Shown here: positions 14,712 to 27,360 of the stretch, piece after piece
Layout: the number at the start of each line of letters is the position of its first letter
Position numbering within the stretch: the first letter of the stretch is position 1
Origin: Phoronis australis
Lineage: Eukaryota; Phoronida; Phoronidae
Direction of reading: 5' to 3'
Length of the DNA stretch: 64,000 nt
NCBI GenBank assembly: GCA_002633005.1
Contig: NMRA01000042.1
Coordinates: 62,001-126,000, forward strand
Made by a program: the position numbers and the translations under genes
Notes under the pieces: model-generated
What the model was told of the DNA's origin: nothing
Database searches by the model: none
Seen by the model: only the letters and a program-made list of their open reading frames with translations

Positions 14712-15925
14712 TCTCTCTCTTTTTGAAAAACGAAGCGTCGTTAGCTGCAATCACTGCAGTGACTTAGCACTACGCAGTTGGTGTCATCTGTGCGTGTGGA
14801 CAGCCACCGCAGCGTCTAAGGCCGGCGACCAGCACAATTTCGCCCTGTGCATGTAGGTGCGTGAGTCGTCGACAACTCCATCAGTTCTCAGTCCACTGCA
14901 CATCAAGCAATGGGTTAATCATTTCCAATTGAGTACTAATTCAATTTTTGGTTGACCGAAAATACTTCTATAACAGCAAAATAGTGTTCAATCTACATGC
15001 ATGTATGTCCAAAATGACTCGTCGCACAAACATACATGTAGCTGGCGACAATGTGATCACTCTGTCGTGCGCCTTGTCGTCATTTCAATGAACAATGTTT
15101 TTAATGGCGTGCTCTCAGATTCTGGCAAGACAGTTAAAATACCGCTTTAATATTAGGAAAACGCCTTTGTAAAAAAATAGAGAAACTCTTAGCCACAGAC
15201 GGCAAAGGTTACGGTTTTCGTATCGATTTTTGGAAAATTCAAGTTCATGAAGTTTAACTTGCTCGCCTCTGTACATCTACAGGTGTACGTGTTATTTAGC
15301 CCGCTTGGTGAGCATATTGGCGTGTTTCACGTTAGACCAGCGAAAGGCGCCAAGGTAATTGTATGATAAGCGAAAACGATTTCACAGAAAATGTATATTT
15401 TTAATTAAAGTTGAGCGGTAGTAACTGCAACCAGCCGAGGTTTAGTGATGCACGCGCGCCAGTGTTTGTTGGATGCCCCCTGTCTACTCAAATATATGAA
15501 CCCTAGTACTAAGAAAATTAAAAAAGATGGAGCTTTAAATAGAACCTTTATTCAATTTAACTGGAAATCAACCCCCTCCGAGGTGGATGCCCGTGCCGTA
15601 GCATCCCCACCCCCTTTCTGCAAGCTACTGGTTGCAACAAACGCTCGATCGTCGATTGAAAATGTCGCGAAAAGCAAGATGTTCATTCACATTTATGTAA
15701 GTATCTATGAAACTGAACTTTACGAATGCCGTATCAGTAAGACAAAATAAATATCGGATCACCGGTAAATAGATCTCAAACCCTATCTTAACCTTTTGTT
15801 GGCCTAAATGGGTATGTCGAGGATTTACTTTTGGAGACAGAATTGGTTTTATGCTTTTTTAGAAATGGTGATAGAATAAATACCAGGTCCATTTGTTAGG
15901 GTGAAGAGAAATGATGAATTAAACA
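14712..15925 (+). repeat. ~1.2-kb direct duplication, copy 2
   Basis: Second copy of 13365-14535, with short insertions such as an extra tacatgta-type word near 15034 and 15277. A conserved plus-strand frame (KKDGALNR..) is present in both copies but has no recognised homology. Confidence 0.85.
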
Positions 15926-17179
15926 ATGTTGCTAGAGCGTGCATTATTAAGATGATCTATTCATTAAGTGTTGTAATAAATTTTCTATCTGACATGACTA
16001 AAATGATCTTCGGCCAAAATGTCGCAGGGAGACTGGTGCGCAGCTCTACACAGAGGGCCCTCGTGTGCGGCGTGTCACTTCCTTTCTTACTACGTAAGAC
16101 TACACTATCGTGCATTTTTGTGCTTGGACCCGGTAAAGTTTTCTTCACATGCGGTATTTTAGAAGAAAAAATATAATAAATGGCGACATCGGGCACCAAA
16201 ACAATGTCAGGCAATTATTGCTGTTTTTTGATAAGTGAGCTTCTTTTTCATCCGCTTCTCTTTCTTTTTCCGAACAACTTTTAAACAGCCTCATGAAATT
16301 TCGCCACTTTCCACAACGTTGTTTGGAAATTCCAACTGAGCCGACTTGTGGACGAGACGATCTCACCATCTGGTGACTGGTCACGCACTGGCTTTTTATC
16401 GTCTGTGGACAGGGCGCTGAACAACCGAACCTGCGCAACTGCAGTATTGACTATTTATATCACTGGAGGTTTGAATTTAGCATACGCAAGATCCTCGCAA
16501 AGGAAGCTAACATGATTACTTGCTTCGCGTGTAACACACAGCGATATTTTAAGAGGTCTCGCGTGATCTTGCGTTTTCTTGAGGTTCTCGCATCTACGCA
16601 ATGTTCACGCACGCCCAGACGGAGATTCATATAACGCCAGAACATAAAAAGGCACCCTAACCGGTCACGATTGGGCAACTCGACCGGTTTGCACACCGGT
16701 TCAGATCAAAGACACCATGCTGTTGTGGTTAATTAAATTACCTCAAGCTCCTGGTGTTATCGTTCTCTACATAATGAGACCATCATAAACACAATAGGTG
16801 CGACAAAGGTATTTCTAAATTTTCGTTTTGAAATTTTGTAAAGAGCATATTCGAATAGTTCGAGAAAAGCACACGTGGTTAGGATTTTGAAGTTTGAAAA
16901 GTGGACAAAGAGAGTGACTTTTACAACCTAAAACACTAATTAAACGTTGATATGTTCCTCATCAAATCTGCTGGGTGTGCAACGTAATTGGGTCAATTAC
17001 CAAACCACCAGACAGCAGTTGGATTTTGAGGTAAGCGATGTATCATCTAGTCCGGGAGCCAGGGGGTTGAACCTGGTTTTGCCGGATAAAGTTTTTTTCT
17101 TTGCTGTTTCATGTAGTCTAGGGTTAAGTAACCATGATTTAGGGGGGAGACCGTTCGCAACCTTTGAGCTTTTTTAAAT

Positions 17180-17770
17180 ATGCAAATTAAGGTCGCCATT
17201 ATGCAAAATTCTATTTTTGCATATGATTTCCTTATCAAGCACTGCAGCAAGATAATTTTGACGTTTTTACCCATGTTTCCAAGGTCAACGAATTTAATAT
17301 GACAAGTTTTTAGATGAACACATTGTCACTTTGCATAATGTATGCTAATTAAGGTCGCCACTATTCAAAATTCTTCTTGTGCTTATAGCTACTGTACCCG
17401 GCACCACAGATAAACTATCATGCTATTTGCACCTATATTCTTTTATTCAATTTGTTTAATGAAAACGGCTTGCATATTGTTGTATGATAAATTTACATAA
17501 TTACTGAAAATTAGCATAATTAATGCAAATTAAGGGCGCTATTATCCAAAATCCTATTTGTGCTTATAGTTGCGGTACCAAAGACAACAGGTAAACTCTC
17601 ATGATATTTGAATCTATGTTCCTATGGTCAATTACTAGGTTAATGAAACGAGTTTGCAAGTTGCATGATAATTTAACAAAATTTATGAAAATATAAGCGG
17701 CCATTATTAAAAAATTCTATTTCAGCTCGTAACTTTCTTACGGGGTGGCACTACAGGTAGATTATTTTGG
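17180..17770. repeat. Four degenerate ~170-bp tandem units
   Basis: Each unit holds a version of tgcaaattaaggtcgccatt and, about 60 bp later, a version of gcttatagttgcggtacc. Spacing is 165-180 bp. They lie just inside the left terminal repeat of the 17.0-19.6 kb element. Confidence 0.6.
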
Positions 17771-18098
17771 TATTTTTGCAGATAAATTTTATGTAATATG
17801 TCATTACATCATAAATAATCTGTAATTTATTACACAACATGACAAATTCTAGTTTTGTCTGATACCCAGGGTATACATGTATTTAGATGACCAAATTGTT
17901 TAATTGCATAAACCCAGGACATAACCTATCTAATGGACACCAGTCACAAGACGTTTTAGATGCTAATTCAACACTTGGAATGTGAGCACACTAAAGTGTA
18001 GCGTGCCCAAAATATTGTGCGGGGTAGAAAATTGACACTGCAATTGCATCTACCTTAATTAATTTCGAGGAATCTGACCGTTGTTGCACACCTAATCA

Positions 18099-18568
18099 TC
18101 ACCAGTATGCAATAGGAGTGAGTTGGACACCATGCGGAATTATAGGTGGTGAGAGTGATTTGTTTATGGCATCTTTCTTCCGTCCATAGTCCTCTGGATC
18201 TAGTGCTGGTGACATTCCACCAATGGCTGACTGGTAATGGGCTCTGTTTACGTTTACATTCTCTGTGAATAGCTCTGTTGTCGGTGACAGTTTGAGGGCG
18301 GCCATATATTTCTTGCCATTTCTTTTCCCCATACCAGTAGCCTGGATCCTGGCATCTTCCTGATTCTCTTCATCCCATAACAGGCACACATATATTTAGT
18401 TGCTTGTTTCATGACATCAGAAAAATGTGCATTAAAAGTGCCGATGGCAGACAGGTCATGTCCAGCCTTCAATATTTTAACGATGAATCCCTTTCCAACT
18501 CCATACACTGTAGTAGCATGCCACCGTGTTACACCCCTACAGCGCGTGGGCAGGTAGGAGACCTTCAC
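18099..18568 (-). pseudogene. Element-associated conserved ORF remnant (frameshifted)
   Basis: Two overlapping minus-strand frames join into one protein-like string. The first ends TFNAHFSDVMKQATKYMCACYG; the second continues from about 18389 with KLSPTTELFTENVNVNRAHY, QSAIG, DPEDYG and LSPPIIPHG. The pattern Leu-x-Pro-Thr ... Arg-Ala-x-Tyr-Gln ... Pro-x-x-Tyr-Gly recalls a widespread uncharacterised protein of invertebrate genomes that travels with mobile elements. At least one frameshift is needed near 18380, so it is not intact. Function unknown. Confidence 0.45.
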
Positions 18569-19573
18569 AATATTGTTACATGTTCCCAGGGTTAACTTTA
18601 TGTGTACTGTATGTCTACGACTGTTCGACTCTTACTAGGTGATTTCATGATTGTGGTATTTGAAGCTGTTCCTTGCAGGCGAAGGACAAATACATTTTTT
18701 TCATCTGAAACAACCTAAAATTTGTTACGTTCATATGCCCATTTCACGTCCTGTTTCACAATAATGGTACTAGCTTCTTAGTGGAATGTCTCCAATGTCC
18801 TTGTACTGTATTAAGGGACAAGGATCTTCATCAGTGATTACCTACTTGTGTTCCTAACATACTGCTAGCCTTTCTCGAAGTCTGATAACATTGCCTGTCC
18901 AATGCTTGTTTCATGTAGGCCACTACATTAACTGTTGGAGTAGCAATCCTGTCACTGCTAATGTTCACTACTGCGTCTTTGGGATCCAATAGATCGATGC
19001 TGGTATCTACTTTTAACAGATTCGTGCAATATCCTGGGCATGCGCATCAAGACGTGACTTACTTTCTTCCGTGTGACATGTTTTATTACATGATCTAATG
19101 CTGAGTGCTCTCCATCCCTCCAAGCTCTGTTTCAATCTTTTAGGACAAATGGCAACTCGTGCCCAAAACTTAAGAGTCTCTTCTTTAAGGGCAATTCGCT
19201 ACTATTCCCTCACTACTGTTTTCGTACCTCATGAATGCCATCCCTATAAACTGATCGCTCCGAACCCCATTGCAGCATTCACCCGAGTCATTAAACTAAT
19301 CTGCGTTTCTTCTATGGTCTGTGAGAGCGCAGGTCAATAGGCAATATCAAAATTATTTAGCTGCAGTGCTTGGCAAGGAAATTATAAGCAAAAATAGAAT
19401 TTTGTATAAAATCGACCTTAATTTGCATATTTTAAAAAAATGCTCAAGGGTTCCGAAAAACCACCTCTCTAAATCATGATTAACTATGCCTAGACTACAT
19501 GAAACAGCAAAGAAAAAATTTTATCCTACAAATCCAGTAAAAAATAGCATTTGGCTCCCGGACTAATCGTATA

Positions 19574-22500
19574 ACTCTTGGCATTGATCTCACGAAGGTT
19601 ATGCGATCACGTACTTTACGTGTGATTCCCTTGAAGGAGAATGCCACCCGAAAATCAACCTATTTTGCATCAGTTTAGATCGAGTGGTCCCACTCGATAA
19701 CAGCAAGTTCAGTTGTTTTACCTGACACCTAACGGCACACTGAGGTGTTGAAATTAACCAATGACGTAATCGGTTCGAACGCAGGCTGTTCAGCCGTTCA
19801 CAACACGCTTACTGTTGTCAACTTATCGTTTGAATTCATCGTTTTACACCAATAAATTATCAAAATTCGATGTAACCCCCTTACAAATACATCGAGTTCT
19901 TGAGCAAACATGTTGTTTTATTTCACTGTTACAGATTTATAGGTATTTGAATTTCAAACGCACCGAAGCCTACAGAGTTCGCCGGGGCAGGCCAATTTTC
20001 CATGGTCGATTGCGGTAGTTTTTGTCTGTTTGGTGATAAATTCGAATCATTCTTCCGTGAAATACTGACGGGGGAACATAGCTGTGTGTTGGACTTTTAT
20101 TCTTACGATTTTTTCAGTTCTAAACACACAAAACGCTTGTTACTCCCCGCCAGCGAGTGGCTCGGAACCCGATCTGAGGCCCGTCGCCGCCAGGACTGGA
20201 CATCACGAACATAAACCAACTTAAGTTGGAAACTAAACCTCCAGTCACGAAAAGACTATAATAGTGAGCCAAATAAATAATGTGCACACGTAATATTATT
20301 TAGGTGAATTAGCCACGAAACTGAAAATCTACATGTACTTACTTGTCGCGGGCCGCGAAGTCAGGTTCCCCTTCCACAGAACCGTCAGGGCCGGCAACGG
20401 TCGTACAGTAACAATGATTTGAATAATGTATTTGTATATCTAAATAAAGATTCCCCTAACATGTGACCATAGCATATAAAATCGAGTTATTGTTTCACAA
20501 GCTTTCTGTCGGCAAACACTGAATTAGCATGCGCTCACATGGCCTCGGTGCCCGGTCAATTACTTTTAAGTGCATCTAAAGCCGGTAACGCAGTGGTTTA
20601 TTCATTGCTGGCTTCTCAAAATATTTGCACTTACAAATACTCCAAAGACATTACAAATTGTATCTAATGACACGGACTTTGTTTCAGTCTATATAAGCAT
20701 TGGTTAGGAAGAGAATAATTCATTTTGAAACAGAACGCAGAATAATAAACGTCTACATGCTACTCGCCCGGCGCCAATCCCGACTTAGTCGGGAGCTGAT
20801 CCGACGAAGACTTCATGGGTCGGGTCGTTAGGTTTCACTGACTATCAGTTCAAACCGGAATACATTGATCACAAAATACTGGAGATACAGTGCACCGTGA
20901 ACATGCACAGACAACTGAACGTATGGATAATTCTTTGGTAAGCCGGAATTTGTCAGCGAAATCACTGTCGACGAAATGCCGGCCACAGACATTGATGTTT
21001 CACGACCTCTATACTTGCTGTTAACAGCGTACTTTTCATTCGTCACTACCGCGAAAAAACGATAGACCCGCTTTTTTCGCAGCTTCATAGTTCGGACAAG
21101 CTTGAAGGATGCGTCGCAATATAAGGGCATTCAGTCTGCAGATTAACTACTGACGTTTTGCGTCGGTTCTCACCTTCGTCACAAGTTAACGTAACACCTC
21201 TCGGCAGGGTGAGTTCGACCGTTTATAAGCGATGTGGATATATACCGATTAAGACCATAAAAAACTAATTAAATCGGGTGGCATTCTCCTTTAATGTAAC
21301 CACAGAGTCTATTCGTCTTCTCTTCAAATTACCTAAATTCAAGGACAGAATCTACTTTCTTTTTCACCAGAAATGACAAGGCTCAACGCTGAACCCCATT
21401 TCAAGTATACATGTATCATCACTTTCTTTTTACATTGTTTCAGTTTCAAAAACTTTTATAGTTTTTAAAAGGGGAATCAGCACTAACCCTCTTACAATAT
21501 TTCATGCTGCTGTTATGCTCTAGGACACTACTGAGCACTCACGAAACTTCCTACAGCAAGTTTTCTCAACTAGGAATTTGCTCAGATGTCAAATTGGGCC
21601 ACACCTTGACGCTGTCGAATTCCTCGGGCCATCATAGCTGATCTGTTACATGTGTTATCGTCATCACAAAAGCTTAAACGGGCAAAAGTATCACGTTCTT
21701 CTGTAAGACCACATGAAGACACTACGTCATTAGTCGCTCCAGTAGACTATTGCTCTGAACACTACCACAACTCACCACATGCACTAGTGGCATGTACGCG
21801 TAAGTCGACCACAGCATGACTCTCACATCTCGTTTTGCACCAAGAAACGAGCAACCGGGAACGTTTCCAACGTCTAACTCGTAAATCGGCATATCCAGGC
21901 ACCTAGCCACACCATTATTGATTCGACAGGCTCAGCTATATATCCCATGTGATGGGTTACATTCTACAGACCGCAAGACATTAGGTTGCATTTGCAGCTG
22001 GAAAACTGTACTCACGGCGCAGACACATTGAAGTCCGTCTCACAATCTTACTCTCTAACATCGCCGATCAATCACTTCAGTGGCAGCTGCCCCAGATTGA
22101 CGCTAGGACCCGGTTGTAAATGTGCAACAAAACCCCGTTTTAAGAAAAAAGGTAACCCCAAACTTCCGCACCTATTGATGGAGGGTGTCTGAGGCCTGAT
22201 GTGGGTGGGTTCTTTGATCTTTCTAGGAATGCACCTAATGTACACTCACAATTTAAAACGCTGACAGACTCCGAATCAGTAATATGACCCTGTTCTTGAA
22301 ATATCCGATAAAGCATCCACAACCGTCGTCACAGTCCCTCTATTAACGAGGACAGAGGGTTGGAATTTCCTTGTCCACTACCGGGTCCTTGTTGCATACG
22401 AACCCTCTAGCATAAATTTGCATAATCTAGATCATTCTGTTGAAGCCAGTTGTCCATGACAAGCGAAACTCTCCATGGTGAGCAAATGTGCCTGCTTGTG

Positions 22501-23267
22501 TTAGATGTAAAGAATCCAAACCGAGTCTCATGTTTATGACATGGGGAAAATCTCGTGTAAATTTCGTCAAAATCCCTAGGCTTGCCCTTTCAATATCAAA
22601 AAATACGTACTCGGTGTGTACAGTCGTGTCGTACCACATTCCAGGTGAGAAAACTTTTTCCATGGATACCTACCAGACTGATGGACATTTTTGGATTACT
22701 GGAAAATAATTCATACTTTGCCTACATCAAGGACTATCGTCACATATTTCACATGACAGTTACCCAGATATAATGCCTCTTGGCGCTTTCTGGGTTATGT
22801 ATATTCAATGTATAGAAGATTTCGTAATAAACATTCCAAAAAACGGTTATTGTAATGATCGAGCGACATCTATAGACTAAACATTACAACGAAAATTACA
22901 TTTTCACATTACTACAAGTGACAACAAAAGTGAATCCCTCGTTGCCCCACCCTTGGATGATTTCACATCTTACATAAATATTTTAGACCTTTACACCAAT
23001 GCTGTTATTTTTTGTTGGCTTTTTGTGCTTATACATAATTGATTAAAAGCACGGCACTTTTTATTGTTGACAGTCTTTATTCCGTTACGTTCATACCTTC
23101 GGAACAAAACTCTACTCTCAACTGAACACAGATAAAGTAACTGACCTAGTGACATAATTAAAAGGCACACGATATTTCGAAATATACCTGTTTCATTCTC
23201 AAATGAAGATAAAATGACACAGAAATGCCACCACAGAGCATAAGCTAATGACACACACAGTGGGACA
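19574..23267. other. No gene recognised
   Basis: The longest frame (20828-21130, minus, 100 codons) is gene-like in composition but shows no recognisable domain or clear splice context. It could be an isolated exon or a relic. Confidence 0.5.
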
Positions 23268-23478
23268 NNNNNNNNNNNNNNNNNNNNNNNNNNNNNNNNN
23301 NNNNNNNNNNNNNNNNNNNNNNNNNNNNNNNNNNNNNNNNNNNNNNNNNNNNNNNNNNNNNNNNNNNNNNNNNNNNNNNNNNNNNNNNNNNNNNNNNNNN
23401 NNNNNNNNNNNNNNNNNNNNNNNNNNNNNNNNNNNNNNNNNNNNNNNNNNNNNNNNNNNNNNNNNNNNNNNNNNNNNN
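23268..23478. other. Assembly gap (211 N)
   Basis: Run of N interrupting the Penelope-like relic. Confidence 0.99.
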
Positions 23479-23492
23479 GGGTAACAAGAAAG

Positions 23493-24040
23493 TCACGCAA
23501 ACAAGTGTAACGTGCGGCGCGACCGAATTGACGTGTTTTCCACAATTTCTTGACGGGTGATTTTACGTTCGTGACATTGCAGACAATGATCTTGGATGGC
23601 GCCATTTTGAAGATGCATAGATAACCGACGGGAAAGACTGCAAACCGTTTGACCAATGTAACATTGTTTGACGTTTGAACGAAGACATTCGTTCATAGGG
23701 CATACAAACTCGTAACACCACACTGTGCAACGCGGGGGCGGTCTTTCTCTTTAGAAATGTTATTTTTCATGGAGGACTTTCTATTCCGATAATAATTAAT
23801 GTCATCGAGGTAATCATCAGGCTTACATACTTTATCCCTAATAATAGTGGCCTGTTCGTCCTGGAGCTAACTATTAGACATTTTTGTAAAATATAGTTTT
23901 GGTCACACCGGTCCGACGTGCAGGGACTTCATAGCTAATTCTGGAGACGAATCGCTTAACAAAAGCATTGGTGTACCCATTTTTGTGCTTACATGTATGA
24001 AAATTATAGTACTGTCGTTGCAAAGTAATAAAATCCTGAA
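23493..24040 (-). pseudogene. Penelope-like retroelement relic with GIY-YIG endonuclease segment
   Basis: The minus strand reads CKHKNGYTNAFVKRFVSRI near 24.0 kb. Then, 250 bp further on, come WCYEFVCPMNEC and CYIGQTVCSLSRRLSMHLQ, with H..H and ITRQEIVENT. Tyr-Ile-Gly-x-Thr followed by Leu-x-x-Arg and a His in HL is the GIY-YIG core found at the C-terminus of Penelope-like elements, after a reverse transcriptase ending with Asn-Gly-Tyr. The copy runs into the assembly gap at 23268-23478 and has stops between the two pieces. Confidence 0.6.
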
Positions 24041-24210
24041 GCAATTCAGGGGCGGAATTAGAGGGGTCCAAGGGGGCCATGGCCACCCCTAAAATTCTCC
24101 AAGAGTCCATTGGGCAGTTCGGGAGTGCCAATGCCTGACAGGCAAAATCCTGGCTAATACTCTGCCCTGGCAACCCCCCCCCCCCCNAAAATCCTGGATC
24201 CGCCCATGCA
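24041..24210. repeat. G/C-homopolymer-containing dispersed repeat
   Basis: Text such as ggggcggaattagaggggtc, gggggccatggcc and a C-run ending in a single N is followed by atcctggatccgcccatgca. Similar G- or C-rich pieces occur at 32.82, 33.33, 38.67, 55.54 and 59.46 kb, several of them at assembly gaps. Confidence 0.5.
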
Positions 24211-24702
24211 ATTGACACGTGACACAACAAACTTCAAATCGATGATCTATCTTGACTTCCACTTCTGTATGTTCACAGGTCATCATTGATCCTTAGATAT
24301 GAATGCTGAATGACAAGGAGTCACGAGCTAGTGTCTCACCATGTGTGCCACAAGTACTGCCATTCTTCTTTAGTCATAATGAGGAGATTTACTGCCATCT
24401 ATTTATTCATACGGTTTAAATAAACTAGAGACTGCGACTATCGAAACTTTACTCACACCCTTAACTTAGTTAGAAACTGTTACACCAAGTTTTACACACT
24501 CGACTAATACTCGAGAAATCACGACCTTCAAACTTTACTCAATTTCGTTGAAGACGGACGCAGACTTGAGAACTACAGTTGTGCATTCTAGAGTTGCATG
24601 GTAAATCTGTGGAACTACAGATTACAAAAACAATCAACAAGTCATTTTGAAAGTCAGCGCCATCTACGGTCCAGTACACGAAATTGAGATTTTCCAGCTT
24701 AA

Positions 24703-25363
24703 GGTGGCACTGAATAGTTAGGCTGTGGCCGCGGCCAATTTGCACTCCCAAAATGTTAAAATCTAGGGCTAGGCCAGGCTTGGGGGCATTTTTCAATTAG
24801 GTATTGTGGATAGGCCAAGTGAATGTTTTTTTGTTGTATTTGTGAACATGCAGGGAATGAAAAAAGGCCAGTTTCTCGGCTGTAGCTGCACTCTTCTTCA
24901 AGATGGTGGCCCCCTGTTGCAGTTGTGCATTGCTGTGTAGCAATTGAGAAATTGGCCGCGATTTCAGGTAGCCCTCAAACAAGCCTGATTTGCAAAAAAA
25001 CTAGTTGGTTGACAGTACTTTTGGACCACATTTTTGGAATTGGTAGGAAATTTGCTTTCGGAATCTAATGTTGGCTTTAGTCGAGCATCGGCAGGAAAGT
25101 GGTGATTTTGGGGTGAAAAGTGCCGATTTTGCATTTTTTTGCCCTCATTTTTCTTAGTTCGGCTTGGTTTCCACTGGGAGTGAATGGGTCAAAAATACAA
25201 GAGAGAATAAAGTTTCTGTGCTTATCTGTAGGGCTTGTGATGTGAAATGACTCAAAACATTTCCTTATTTGCATGTACTTTTGGACAAAGTGAAGAAAGG
25301 GTGAAGAGTGCATTGACGTGTGTTCTGACAGGCAAACCCCTGTGAGAACTGTTCTGTGCCCCC
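24703..25363 (-). mobile_element. 661-bp TTAA-flanked MITE, copy A
   Basis: The ends are imperfect inverted repeats (GGTGGCACTGAATAGTT and GGGGGCACAGAACAGTT), directly flanked by TTAA on both sides. The body is almost identical to 60754-61418 in opposite orientation, including short open frames that have no other support. No transposase, so non-autonomous. Confidence 0.8.
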
Positions 25364-25367
25364 TTAA

Positions 25368-26226
25368 AGTACATGTATGTGTGGAAAAGATTATTTCCGT
25401 ACGCGGATTGTTTTTTGGATTAAAAATGCAGTGTATCTAGACTTCTTTGTAAATCAAATATCATTTATTCATACCGATTGCAATTTTAGTAAATATGCTC
25501 GCAAATTACAACTGTAAATCAGGGTTCAAGTAGCAGTCGTGTATTTTTTAGTAAGTTTGCCAAATTTGTTCGAGATTTTATAAAAGAATTATGGGAGGTT
25601 ATTCATTCTTGAGTACAACTCGGGAATGTGAGAACTACACGTACTTAGATTTTGAGTACTTTTGGTTGACTCCGTTATCGTGAGATCAAAACATGAACTA
25701 TTATTTAGCCAGGGTAGTTTTTAACCTTACGTAATGAAATGGATTACGTAGAGTTAAGCGGACTCGGGGTTTGAAAATGAAACAAACATATGAGTATGTG
25801 ACGTGTTGCATTAGTAGCTTCACGCATAAACCATATGTTGCGAGTTAACTTGTCGTCATTGTCATGGAGAAGTTATGGTAACTGTTGAGATGGCTAAATT
25901 TTGATGAACTACGTTTTTCAAAAGAGAAATGTGGCATGGTGGTACGTGCACATGCCGATAGTATAAATTATCGCTGTGCGTTTGTAATTGTCAGTATTTG
26001 CAGTTTAAATTAATATGCACGCGTAACGACTATCCATCAATCACCAATTGTAATAAAATCTTTATTGTAGGTACGTCAAGTAAGACGTAGGCTTGATCTA
26101 AAATGTGCGTGAGCCAATTACTGCTAACGATCTGAGATCAGGCGAACTGAAAACAGACGGAGGCAGAGACGGAAGCAGATCCCCAGCTTCAACTCCAGGA
26201 GTGATTTGTACAAAACTGGCTACGAA
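25368..26226. other. Upstream region of the GPCR
   Basis: No coding signal. A promoter presumably lies here; I see no TATA box or other element at a position I would defend. Confidence 0.5.
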
Positions 26227-27360
26227 ATGGAGAATAGCTCGGTAACGGAAAACTTTACTGGTGTTGGTGATTATCCGTTCTACATCCAAACCCTGTATTT
26301 GTGTTATATCCCGATCGTCTATGCGTCAGGCCTGGTTCTCAATTTAATAGCAGGGATTACTTTTCTTTGCGATGACATCAACAAGTACTCTTGCTCGCAC
26401 TACTTAGCAGCCCTCGCTTTCATCGATTCCTTTCGCGCTCTTTTCAAAGGAAGTGCATGGCTTACCGAGACGAAAAATTTGAATATAATTTACATCACAG
26501 GCATCTGTCAGACGTATGAATACTGTTTGAAACTGGCAGAGAGTCTCTCCACTTGGATGTTACTCGCCGGTTGCATTGACCGTTACGTGTGTGTTGGGAT
26601 GCCGTCTAAGTCTTCGTACCTTTGTACAACCTTTCGTGCCAAAGTCGTGATCATTGTGGCGTGCATTATTGCGGTGGTCCTTAACACATTCTATGCAACA
26701 ATTTACGTTACAACCGATAACGATGACGCCTGTGCCATTGTTACTTCAGTACACAGGAGTACTTTCTACCAACATTTTTTCAAGTGGTTTTATCTTTTTT
26801 ATTCATGTTTATTGCCTTACACAGCAGCCACGATCTTCGTGATTTTAATAGCACGGAAAATGATCAGAATAAGGCTCTGTCGACAAGGGGAAGGCCTCAT
26901 TCAAATCACGCTGAACGAAGAAATCTTGTCCGATCCCCCACGCGACATCGACGTTTCCGATCAAACACGCGACGGGAGTTCGGACCTTGCTATAACGATT
27001 GTGGTGGCAACCATTTTGAGAGCAGTAATTAGCATCCCTTACACAGCGTGGAGAGTGAATGAACAAAGGGAGGATGAAGAGCATCTTATGCTTTATTTTG
27101 CAAGTGAAGCAGATTCTATCGTATGTCTTTTGGTGTACATCTCTGTTTGCCGATGTTTCAGACAAGTCTTATTTAAATTCGTTAAACGCCGAAAAATGAA
27201 CAAGAAACCTTTTGTCAAGAAGACGGAGTGTGAAATAGAAATGCAGAATCCAGGCGATGCTAAAGAAGTGGAACTTGGAAACGCACGATACTTATCGGTT
27301 CCGTGCCAGTCGCCATCTCGACAGGATTTAGTGGAAGAAACATCAGTGACTCTGATTTAG
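26227..27360 (+). CDS. Class A (rhodopsin-like) orphan G-protein-coupled receptor, apparently intronless
   Basis: The frame encodes 377 residues from ATG at 26227; the frame is open further 5' but without an ATG. Seven hydrophobic spans are visible. Landmarks: two N-glycosylation sites at the N-terminus (N3, N9), N39 (1.50), D67 (2.50), C94 (3.25) with C169 in loop 2, an intact DRY at 118-120 exactly 24-26 residues after C94, P197 (5.50) and P271 (6.50). The tail is charged and hydrophilic with Cys and Ser. Unusual points: NPxxY in TM7 is CLLVY (300-304), the CWxP toggle is ISIP (268-271), and TM4 lacks the common Trp. Invertebrate peptide/orphan receptor expansions often contain such single-exon members. 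The ligand is unknown. A (CA)n tract follows 150 bp after the stop. Confidence 0.9.
   Translation: MENSSVTENFTGVGDYPFYIQTLYLCYIPIVYASGLVLNLIAGITFLCDDINKYSCSHYLAALAFIDSFRALFKGSAWLTETKNLNIIYITGICQTYEYCLKLAESLSTWMLLAGCIDRYVCVGMPSKSSYLCTTFRAKVVIIVACIIAVVLNTFYATIYVTTDNDDACAIVTSVHRSTFYQHFFKWFYLFYSCLLPYTAATIFVILIARKMIRIRLCRQGEGLIQITLNEEILSDPPRDIDVSDQTRDGSSDLAITIVVATILRAVISIPYTAWRVNEQREDEEHLMLYFASEADSIVCLLVYISVCRCFRQVLFKFVKRRKMNKKPFVKKTECEIEMQNPGDAKEVELGNARYLSVPCQSPSRQDLVEETSVTLI

Larger units (their letters stand above)
17041..19573. mobile_element. 2.5-kb transposon-like element with ~190-bp terminal inverted repeats
   Basis: DNA from about 17041-17230 recurs inverted at about 19375-19573 with roughly 75-80 percent identity by eye. 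Ends read TA|GTCCGGGAGCC and GGCTCCCGGAC|TA. Inside the left part, four degenerate units of about 170 bp (near 17180, 17345, 17520 and 17690) each contain a variant of TTAAGGTCGCCATTAT. The right half carries a broken ORF (18099-18568, minus). No transposase catalytic core was recognised. Confidence 0.7.

Noticed and set aside
20828-21130. 100-codon minus-strand frame
   Set aside because: Reasonable composition but no recognisable domain, start context or partner exons; not called as a gene.
23245-23656. Open frames spanning the N run
   Set aside because: They exist only because N is read through; no sequence supports them.
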